From: CAZGTQ01 sp964528575
GTDB taxonomy: Bacteria > Planctomycetota > UBA1135 > GCA-002686595
Direction of reading: 5' to 3'
Length of the DNA stretch: 9,765 bases
NCBI GenBank assembly: GCA_964528575.1
Contig: CAZGTQ010000410.1
Location: 1 to 9,765 of the forward strand
The translations under genes were made by a program, and so were the position numbers. The notes under the pieces were generated by a model, which was given only the letters and a program-made list of their open reading frames with translations, was not told the DNA's origin and did no database searches. Shown here piece by piece: positions 1 to 6,072 of the stretch. Each line of letters starts with the position of its first letter. Position 1 is the stretch's first letter.

Positions 1-2472
1 CAGACGTTCCAGACCGACGCGCCCGCCGTCGTCACCGCCGAGGGCTTCGAGGCGACCGGCACCGGGCTCGACGTGAACATGCCACAGGGCCGCTTCGCGT
101 TCCTGCGCGAGGGGCGCGCGACGATCACGCGCTCCGACGGCACGACGGCCGAGCTCTCGTGCGCGGGCGAGCTCTCGGTGCAGCGCGACGTGGCCGGCGT
201 CGACGGCGCGCCCGGCGCGTTCACCGTGCGCGCCGTCGAAGATGCGCACCTCGAAGTGTCGGGCCGCGTCGACGTGGCGCGCGACGAGCTGCTCGAGGTC
301 GACGCCGACGAGATCCGCGCCGTCGGCCGCGAGGGCAGCGACCAGGTCGCCGAGGACGAGGCGGACTCGCGCTTCGGCCTCGACCGGCTCTACGCGGACG
401 GCCACGTCACCGTGCGCGCGGCGGGCGGCGCGTTCGTCGGCGAGCGCGCGCGCGTCGAGGTCGCCGAGGGGGGCGAGCTCGGCCACGCGACGATCGAGGG
501 CTCGCCGCGCGCGCTCATCCCGCTCGAGGGCAGCGACCTCGCGCTCGTCGGACCCGAGGACGAGGCCGTGCCGGTCGAGGTCGTCGGCTCGACGACGATC
601 GAGATCGAGCGGCTCGTGCGCGACGGACGCGAGATCGACGAGCTGCGCGTGCCCGGCCCCGCGCGCGTGGTCTGGGACGAGGTGACGCTCGACGCGAAAG
701 GTGGCATCACGGGCGAAGCGGCCGCCGACGCCGAGCTCAGCACGTTCCGCGCGGTCGAGGACGTCGTGCTCGCGTGGAGCGGCGGCCGCCTCACGTGCCC
801 CGAGCTGAACGCGACGCTCACCGTGACCCAGAGCGACGAGCGGCGCGTCGACGCGCTCGCCTCGCCGCCGTGCCGGATCCGCGGTACCACGCGCGCGGGC
901 AAGCCGTACCGCATCACGACGAGCGGCCCGCTCGCGATCGAGCTCGAGGGCGAGCGGTGGCGGGTGCCGTCCGCCGAGGGCGTCGAGCTCGTCGTGCTCG
1001 ACCTCGAGGACGTGCCCGAGGTGCGCGCCGTGGCGGACCGCGTCACCGATTTCGATCCGATCGCGCTGACGTACGAGGCGCGCGGCTCGGTCGAGCTGCA
1101 CGGTGTGCGCGAGGGCGAGAAGTACCTGGTGCGCGGCGAGGAGCTCGACGCGCTCGCCATCGACCGCGCGGAGCTGCGCGGCGGCGAGGGTCCGGCGCAC
1201 TTCGAGAGCGCGCTCGTGCGCGGCACCGCGCGCCGGGTCGAGCGCATCGGCGATCGGCTGATCGCGACGGGCGACGTGCACTCGGTGGGCGCCGAGGGCG
1301 AGGGCGCCTACGAGCTCGACTGCGACGAGCTCGTCGCGCAGCGCACGGACGAGCGCAGCGGCGACGGCGAGCTCACCCGCAGCCGCTCGAAGGTCGAGGC
1401 GCGCGGCGACGTGCGCGGCAGCTTCACGTTCCCGACCCGTGCGTACGACGTCGCGTGCGCCGAGCTCGTGCTCGAGCGCGTCGAGCACCACGCGCAGGGC
1501 GAGCTCGTCGAGGCGACGTCGCACCTCGTCGCGCGCGCGCTCGAGCGCGGCACGATCCGCTTCGTCGAGGCCGAGTCCGCAGACGCAGACGCAGGCGCGG
1601 CCGAGCCGAGCGAGCAGGTCTGGGTCGTCTCGTCCGACGAGCTCGTCGCCGACCGCGTCGAGGGAGCGGACGACCTCGTGCTGCACCAGGACGTCGTCGC
1701 CGAGGGCAACGTCCGCGTGACGCACGCCGGCCTCGAGGGCGCGGAGTTCCAGGGCCGCGGCGACCGCCTGCGTCTCACCGGACGCCAGAGCGGCCGACTC
1801 GAGAGCACCGGCGATCGTCGCGTCGAGGCGGACGGCTCGCTGCCCGGCCTCGCGCACCCGTTCGACATGGAAGCCGACTGGCTCGAGTTCGACGAGGCGA
1901 ACGTGCGCGCGGCGCAGCCCGACATCCGCGTGCTCGTGCTCTCGGCCCCCGGCGAGGCCGGCGAGACCGACCCGCCGCGGCCGGTCCGTGCACGCGCGTT
2001 CGAGCTGATCGCGAACGAGGAGTCGCTCCTGTTCTCGGGCGACGTGCGCATCGACGGCGAGCTCTCGCCCGACCGCACGTGGTGGCTCGAGTCCGCGTTC
2101 GCGCGGATCGTCGCGCGGGCCGAGGACGAGGACGATGCGGCGCCGCCCGAGCCCGCGCCGCCTGCGCCCGCGGACGACGAGGCCGCCGAGCTGCCGTTCG
2201 GCGGCCGCATCGACGCGATCTACGCGTGGGGCGGTTTCGCGTTCGCGATCGAGGACTCGATCCACGGCGCCGGCGACACGCTCACCGCAGTCGCCGCGAC
2301 CGGCAAGCTGCACTTGACGGGCGCGCCCGCGCGCCTGTCGTACGGGAGGTTCCAAGAAGAGTCGAGCTGGTTCGAGTTCGACACGCGCTACAACCTCTCG
2401 CGCTCCGGACCCGGCTCGATCCGTCCGTCCTCCGTGCCCCGGCCCCGGCCGTCCGACGGGAACGAGCGTTGA
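1..2472 (+). CDS. LptC/LptA (OstA)-like multi-repeat LPS transport protein, 5' partial
   Basis: The frame is open from base 1, so the true start lies upstream. GTG at 73 falls inside a conserved-looking stretch and is not taken as the start. 823 residues are visible. The first coded residues (about 37-105) resemble the LptC pattern of a G-T-G-L strand followed by a short loop and another strand. The rest has at least eight strands of the form x-G-x-V/L (glycine codons near 262, 400, 1084, 1270, 1405, 1705, 2038, 2302), usually followed by a second strand rich in A/E/L, as in OstA/LptA jellyroll repeats. Short acidic or Ala/Pro linkers lie near 1570-1615 and 2125-2190. Family knowledge: such proteins form the periplasmic groove that carries LPS from the inner-membrane LptBFG complex to LptD. 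E. coli LptA is only about 185 aa, so this chain is unusually long. The stop overlaps the lptD-like start. The signal or anchor sequence is outside the window. The repeat-type assignment is fairly secure; the LptC part is tentative. Confidence 0.7.
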   Translation, partial: QTFQTDAPAVVTAEGFEATGTGLDVNMPQGRFAFLREGRATITRSDGTTAELSCAGELSVQRDVAGVDGAPGAFTVRAVEDAHLEVSGRVDVARDELLEVDADEIRAVGREGSDQVAEDEADSRFGLDRLYADGHVTVRAAGGAFVGERARVEVAEGGELGHATIEGSPRALIPLEGSDLALVGPEDEAVPVEVVGSTTIEIERLVRDGREIDELRVPGPARVVWDEVTLDAKGGITGEAAADAELSTFRAVEDVVLAWSGGRLTCPELNATLTVTQSDERRVDALASPPCRIRGTTRAGKPYRITTSGPLAIELEGERWRVPSAEGVELVVLDLEDVPEVRAVADRVTDFDPIALTYEARGSVELHGVREGEKYLVRGEELDALAIDRAELRGGEGPAHFESALVRGTARRVERIGDRLIATGDVHSVGAEGEGAYELDCDELVAQRTDERSGDGELTRSRSKVEARGDVRGSFTFPTRAYDVACAELVLERVEHHAQGELVEATSHLVARALERGTIRFVEAESADADAGAAEPSEQVWVVSSDELVADRVEGADDLVLHQDVVAEGNVRVTHAGLEGAEFQGRGDRLRLTGRQSGRLESTGDRRVEADGSLPGLAHPFDMEADWLEFDEANVRAAQPDIRVLVLSAPGEAGETDPPRPVRARAFELIANEESLLFSGDVRIDGELSPDRTWWLESAFARIVARAEDEDDAAPPEPAPPAPADDEAAELPFGGRIDAIYAWGGFAFAIEDSIHGAGDTLTAVAATGKLHLTGAPARLSYGRFQEESSWFEFDTRYNLSRSGPGSIRPSSVPRPRPSDGNER

Positions 2473-4829
2473 TCGCAGCGTTGCTCTTGCCGGCGCTCGC
2501 GGCTCAAGTGCCCGCGCCGGTGCCGCAGGACCCGCTCGCCGGCGCGTGGGAGTTCGGTCGCGCCGGCGGCGTCGACTTCATCGTCGAGGAAGACGCATAC
2601 GTGTACGTGGTCGAGCGGCCGACGTTCAAGAAGGGCCATCGGCGCCTCGAGGCGACGTGGGCGGTGTTCTGGCTCGATCGCGCCGCCTGGGACGCGTTCA
2701 CGACCGGCGACAGCAGCCCCGGGACCGGCGTCGAGGAGCTGCGCGCCAGTGCGGACTCGTTGCGCGAGTCCGGGGCGACGGTGCCGCTCATCCCGACGCT
2801 GTTCGCGGAGATCGACCAGTCGCTCTTCGCCGACACGCTCAAGGAGCTCTACCTCGAAGGGCCGATCGAGTACTTCATCGACGGCGAGCGGCAGGGCTTC
2901 GCCGGCGCGCTCTACCTCGACATGGTCGACGGGCACGGCTGGATCGCCGACGTCAACCTGAGCGTCGAGCGCCAGTATCGCGGCGAGCGCTTCCAACTGC
3001 GCGCGCAGGCGCAGTGGATGCGGCACTCGGCGGACGGCTCGCTGCACGCGGACAGCGCGACGGTGACCACGTGCGAGTTCGACGACCCGCACATCCACGT
3101 CACGACCGAGGACCTGCGCGTCACGCCGTTCCAGCGCGGCGACGAGGTGTTCTTCCGCGTCGACCTCGAGGACAACTCGATCAACATGTACGACTTCCTC
3201 AAGCTGCCGCTGCCGTCGTACGAGTACGACGCGGACGAGGAAGGCCGCCCCGTGTTCGATGCGGTGCGCGCGGGCGACGACGCGCGCTTCGGCACGTTCC
3301 TGCGCGCGGGGATCAGCGGCGATCTCGGCTCGCCCGGAGCGACGATGAACACCCTGCTCGGCGGGCGCGAGTCCTACGACTCCGATCTCAACCTGTCCGC
3401 CTCGTACCTGTCGTCGCGCGGCGGCCTGATCGACGTCGGCTTCGAGCTCTCGTCGCCGGGCGTGTACACGTGGGAGACGTACGTCGCGCTCGTGCTCGAT
3501 ACCGGCCGCGACCGCGGCATCGTGCGCGTCGACGAGGACGACCGCTCGACGCTGCGCCGCTGGTACCGCTCGAGCGGGCGCTACCTGCTCGAGCGCGACG
3601 AGTGGGTCGACATGCGCTTCTCGATCCAGAGCGACGCGGCCGTGCAATCGGAGTTCTTCGAGGGCGACTTCCTCCGCTACGAGGAGCGCGAGACGTACCT
3701 GCACTACCGCAACGCGAAGGACGAGGACTACTTCAGCGGCACGGTCAAGGTGCGCACCGACGACTTCCGCACGCAGGTCGAGCAGTTGCCGTCGCTCGAG
3801 TACTCGCGCCTGCGTGCGTCGCTCGGCACGGTCGCGGGCACGGAGGTCGTGTACAGCGCGAGCGCGAGCGCCGCGTACTTGCGGCGCCGCGAGGGCGACG
3901 ACGTCCAGGGGCTCTACCTCGACCAACCGTTCCCCGACGGGCTGGGCGAGCGCGAGGGCGTACGCGTCGGCACGACGCACCGCCTCGAGGCGCCGTTCTC
4001 GCTCGGCTTCGCGGGCCTGCGCGCGTCGCCGTTCGTCGAGCTGCGCGGCACGCTGTGGACCGAGGCGATCGACGAGGACGTGGACGACTCGCCGACGCAG
4101 GCCGCGGGCATCGGCGGCGTGCAGCTCGCGACGACGCTGCGGCGGCCGATCGGCGCTAGCCACTACGTCGAGCTCGCGCCGTTCGTGCGCGCGCGCAGCG
4201 ACTTCTTCTTCGAGGAGCACGACGGCGAGCCCGTGCCCTTCGCGCGGCAGCAGCCGATCGTCGAGGGCGACGTCGTCGAGGTCGGCGTGCGCGGACGCTG
4301 GCTGCCGCTCGGCCCGGGGAACCGACTCGACGTCGAGCTGCGCGGCACGCACGCGAGCGACGTCGGCGACGGCTTCGAGGAGGGCTGGCAGCCGATCGGG
4401 CTGTTCGCGACGCTCGACACGACGCTCTTCGACGTGCCGGTCGAGTTCTTCGAGGACATGCGCTACGACATCGACGACGCCGAGACGGTCTACGCGCTCA
4501 CCGCCGTCGGCTTCGACCTCACCGAGAACCTGCGCCTCGTGCTCGGTCACCGCTACGGCCGCGACTTCGACCGCGACACGCTCTTCGAAGCGGCGTCGAT
4601 CGCGGCGCGCTATCGCTGGAGCGAGAAATGGGAGCTCGAGGGCGAGCAAGTGATCTCCGTGCGCTCGGGCGGCGACCTCGACACGAGCGGCACGGTCCGC
4701 CGCTTCGGACACGATTTCGTCTTCGAGATCGAGGTGAGCGAACGCGCCGGCGAGGGCACCTCGATCAGCTTCAGCGTGCGCCCGCGGCTGGGTTGGGACC
4801 CCTCGCGCCTGGGCGGCCTGGGGCTGTGA
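2469..4829 (+). CDS. lptD: LptD-like LPS-assembly outer-membrane protein
   Basis: 786 aa, close to E. coli LptD (784 aa). The start is TTG at 2469, overlapping the upstream TGA in a TTGA; no other start codon occurs in frame for at least 70 bases upstream, and this one gives a short signal-peptide-like N-terminus (hydrophobic core IAALLLPALAA, likely cleaved before Gln13). No basic residue precedes the core, which is atypical. Residues about 30-170 hold OstA-type strands (LYLEGPIEYFIDGE near 127-140), i.e. the periplasmic jellyroll. A motif T-T-C-x5-P-H (Cys202) follows, matching the region around E. coli LptD Cys173 just before the barrel. Then comes a K-L-P-L-P-S-Y loop (about 245-251) like the LptD plug/strand-1 region, and from about 275 to the end alternating polar/hydrophobic strands with acidic turns, as in a beta barrel. 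The role would be inserting LPS into the outer leaflet of the outer membrane, fed by the upstream OstA-repeat protein. Cys202 is the only cysteine. Annotation as LptD rests on motif resemblance, without a profile search. Confidence 0.72.
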   Translation: MIAALLLPALAAQVPAPVPQDPLAGAWEFGRAGGVDFIVEEDAYVYVVERPTFKKGHRRLEATWAVFWLDRAAWDAFTTGDSSPGTGVEELRASADSLRESGATVPLIPTLFAEIDQSLFADTLKELYLEGPIEYFIDGERQGFAGALYLDMVDGHGWIADVNLSVERQYRGERFQLRAQAQWMRHSADGSLHADSATVTTCEFDDPHIHVTTEDLRVTPFQRGDEVFFRVDLEDNSINMYDFLKLPLPSYEYDADEEGRPVFDAVRAGDDARFGTFLRAGISGDLGSPGATMNTLLGGRESYDSDLNLSASYLSSRGGLIDVGFELSSPGVYTWETYVALVLDTGRDRGIVRVDEDDRSTLRRWYRSSGRYLLERDEWVDMRFSIQSDAAVQSEFFEGDFLRYEERETYLHYRNAKDEDYFSGTVKVRTDDFRTQVEQLPSLEYSRLRASLGTVAGTEVVYSASASAAYLRRREGDDVQGLYLDQPFPDGLGEREGVRVGTTHRLEAPFSLGFAGLRASPFVELRGTLWTEAIDEDVDDSPTQAAGIGGVQLATTLRRPIGASHYVELAPFVRARSDFFFEEHDGEPVPFARQQPIVEGDVVEVGVRGRWLPLGPGNRLDVELRGTHASDVGDGFEEGWQPIGLFATLDTTLFDVPVEFFEDMRYDIDDAETVYALTAVGFDLTENLRLVLGHRYGRDFDRDTLFEAASIAARYRWSEKWELEGEQVISVRSGGDLDTSGTVRRFGHDFVFEIEVSERAGEGTSISFSVRPRLGWDPSRLGGLGL

Positions 4830-4837
4830 GAGCGCGG

Positions 4838-4867
4838 TCCCGCGAGCCGGGAGGCGCAGTCGCGGGA
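4838..4867 (+). terminator. Candidate terminator hairpin after the lptD-like gene
   Basis: A perfect 8-bp inverted repeat, TCCCGCGA (4838-4845) and TCGCGGGA (4860-4867), begins 9 bases after the lptD stop. The 14-base loop can itself form GCC-GGGA-GGC. No T-run follows, so it is either a GC-rich terminator without a U-tract, a pause or RNA-stability hairpin, or chance in 70% GC sequence. Its place between a finished operon and a separate small gene supports a terminator role. Confidence 0.45.
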
Positions 4868-4906
4868 GGGGCTGGACGGGCGCGCGAACGGGTACCATGA
4901 CCCCTC

Positions 4907-5305
4907 GTGCCCGCCATCATCAGCAACCTGGGCTGGGTCGAGCTCGCGTTCATCGCCGTCATCGCGGTGCTCGTCTTCGGCAACCGTCTGCCCGACGTCG
5001 TGATGGAAGCGGCGCGCCACCTCTATCGCCTGCGGCGCGCGCTCTCCGACCTGCGCCGCGAGTCGGGTCTCGACCGCGAGCTGCGCAACGTGCAGGACAC
5101 GCTGCGGCGCGCGGCCGACGTCGACGACTACCGGCCGGGCCAGGGGTTGCGGCCCAAGCACACGATCGAGGCGGGCGCGAGCGGCGCGCAGAGCACGACG
5201 CCGGACACCGACGCCGGCGCGAGCGCGCCAGCGGACGAGCCGCGCGAGGAGCCGGCGACGACCGAGCGCGAGGCGCCGTCCGCCGAAGAGCGCCGCGGCG
5301 CCTGA
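4907..5305 (+). CDS. TatA/TatB-family twin-arginine translocase subunit
   Basis: 132 aa. Start GTG at 4907: an in-frame TGA lies at 4898-4900, so nothing further upstream is possible, and this start leaves the usual short N-terminal tail. Residues about 8-24 form one membrane helix with the conserved Gly-x-x-Glu-Leu (G9, E12, L13). F-G-x-x-L-P follows at 24-29 and then a basic amphipathic helix (about 30-70), the TatA/TatB/Hcf106 layout. The tail from about 85 on is low-complexity, acidic and Ala/Thr/Pro-rich, probably disordered. The R-x-E-x-G-L-D-R-E-L stretch after the amphipathic helix resembles TatB more than TatA, but the two cannot be separated safely by eye. Family role: with TatC, exports folded proteins carrying twin-arginine signals; no tatC is in the window. 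Asn26 replaces the usual Pro of the F-G-P hinge. A candidate terminator separates it from lptD. No convincing Shine-Dalgarno sequence was found. Confidence 0.85.
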   Translation: MPAIISNLGWVELAFIAVIAVLVFGNRLPDVVMEAARHLYRLRRALSDLRRESGLDRELRNVQDTLRRAADVDDYRPGQGLRPKHTIEAGASGAQSTTPDTDAGASAPADEPREEPATTEREAPSAEERRGA

Positions 5306-5329
5306 CGGCGCGCGAGCGGCAGCGGACCA

Positions 5330-5342
5330 CCGGCAGAGCCGG
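5330..5342. terminator. Small hairpin between convergent genes
   Basis: CCGGC (5330-5334), loop AGA, GCCGG (5338-5342) lies in the 38-base gap between the stop of the tat gene (plus) and the stop of the MshEN-like gene (minus). A symmetric stem here could serve both directions. The stem is only 5 bp and has no T-run, so this is weak. Confidence 0.25.
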
Positions 5343-5343
5343 G

Positions 5344-5934
5344 CTAGCTCTCGTCGAGCTCCTCGAGCTCGGGCAGGTCGACGAGATCGAGCTTCACCGC
5401 CTGGTCCGCCTCGTCGAACATCGACTCCCAGCCGAGCGCGGGGTCGGCGCCCGGCAGCGGCGCGGCGATGTCGTCGAGCTGCGCCTTCGGCTCGGGCAGG
5501 TGCTCCTGCAGCCAGCGCCGGTTCGACAGAACCGTGCCGACGACGGGCAAGACCTGCGCCTCCGCCTGCTGCGACAGGTTCTTGAGCACTTCCGACGGGA
5601 CGACGGCGGGCATCGCCACCGTCAGGAGGTCGCCGAAGCGGTCGAGCGGAACGAGGCAGAAGCGGCGCAGGAAGGCCGGGTCGAGTCCCTCGCGCGCGCC
5701 TTCGTCCGGGGCGTACGAGTCGACCGTCAGGAACGGGACGTTGAAGACCTCGCTCACGACGCGGGCGAGCTCCCAGTCGGAGACGATGTTCTCGTCGACG
5801 AGGATCGCGGGGAGCAGGTCGCCCGTCTCGACGCTCTGTTGCAGAGCGTCCTGGAGCGCGACCGGGCTCGCGATCCCTCGCTCCGAGAGCGCCTCCGAGA
5901 GCCTGGTGTAGTCGAGTCTCTGGTTGTGCTTCAC
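5344..5934 (-). CDS. Stand-alone MshEN / GspE N-terminal-type domain protein
   Basis: 196 aa from GTG at 5934, chosen because GGAG lies 6 bases upstream. An alternative GTG at 5982 has an in-frame TAG directly before it and no good ribosome site. Residues about 7-145 match the N-terminal domain of type II secretion/type IV pilus ATPases (MshEN, T2SSE_N). Two 24-residue motifs, 11-34 and 40-63, are separated by exactly five residues. A segment with D-P-A-F-L-R-R-F-x-L-V-P-L (85-97) and L-L-T-V-A-M (103-108) follows, typical of the second part of that domain. The C-terminal 50 residues are acidic with Leu/Asp/Glu repeats and no ATPase domain follows, so this is not a GspE/PilB enzyme. In the family this domain binds cyclic di-GMP or partner proteins. 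Here Ser13, Pro42 and Asn49 replace three motif glycines, so nucleotide binding is doubtful. The gene lies 134 bases downstream of gyrB on the same strand; a shared transcript is possible. Cellular role unknown. Confidence 0.75.
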   Translation of the reverse strand: MKHNQRLDYTRLSEALSERGIASPVALQDALQQSVETGDLLPAILVDENIVSDWELARVVSEVFNVPFLTVDSYAPDEGAREGLDPAFLRRFCLVPLDRFGDLLTVAMPAVVPSEVLKNLSQQAEAQVLPVVGTVLSNRRWLQEHLPEPKAQLDDIAAPLPGADPALGWESMFDEADQAVKLDLVDLPELEELDES

Positions 5935-6068
5935 GTGGGGCTCCGGACCACGCGGCGAGGGGACGCCCCGGATCCTCCGCACCTATCGGAGCCGACCGCG
6001 CCGCGTCCTGAGCCGAATTCGCGGCCGACGCGCGCCTGGCTGGTCGGGACTAGTGGGGCTAGCCGGGA
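5935..6068. other. Intergenic gap between gyrB and the MshEN-like gene
   Basis: This 134-base spacer holds the CTAG repeats at its gyrB end, a 4-bp GGGG/CCCC hairpin (5959-5969) and the GGAG ribosome site. The EcoRI-type GAATTC at 6015-6020 is one of the few A/T-richer spots. No convincing -35/-10 pair and no terminator with a T-run were found, so whether the downstream gene has its own promoter is open. Confidence 0.4.
5941..5944 (-). promoter_or_regulatory. Ribosome binding site deciding the MshEN-like start
   Basis: On the minus strand GGAG is followed by CCCCAC and then GTG at 5934-5932, a normal 6-base spacing. This favours the 196-aa form over the form starting at 5982. Confidence 0.55.
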
Positions 6069-6072
6069 CTAG
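6045..6072. repeat. Short CTAG-containing repeats at the gyrB stop
   Basis: CGGGACTAG occurs at 6045-6053 and again at 6064-6072, with a related GGGGCTAGC at 6055-6063, giving three units with a period of 9-10 bases. The last copy contains the gyrB stop codon (TAG on the minus strand). Each unit holds CTAG, a tetranucleotide rare in this window. CTAGT (6050-6054) and ACTAG (6068-6072) are also mutually complementary. No function can be assigned. Confidence 0.4.

Noticed and set aside
159..2468. Extension of the lptD frame upstream through the whole previous gene
   Set aside because: The extension is Arg/Ala-rich frame-shadow sequence; the signal-peptide-like start at TTG 2469 fits far better.
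2388..4898. 836-codon open frame on the minus strand opposite the lptD-like gene
   Set aside because: The translation is low-complexity, dominated by R, A, E, V and L, and is explained by G/C-ending codons of the sense gene; it has no family signature.
4893..4898. TACCAT as a -10 box for the tat gene
   Set aside because: It matches only 4 of 6 bases, has no good -35 partner at 16-18 bases, and is within 9 bases of the start codon.
5959..5969. GGGG-ACG-CCCC hairpin upstream of the MshEN-like gene
   Set aside because: A 4-bp all-GC stem is expected by chance at this base composition and has no T-run.
6035..6067. Seven-base stem CCTGGCT/AGCCGGG near the gyrB stop as a terminator
   Set aside because: It contains a T-G wobble, has a 19-base loop, and becomes mismatched in the gyrB transcript (minus strand).
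4897..6072. ATG at 4897 opening a 391-codon frame across the tat gene and the MshEN-like gene
   Set aside because: It is in a different frame from the Tat motifs, is Arg-rich, and runs antisense through a clear minus-strand gene.
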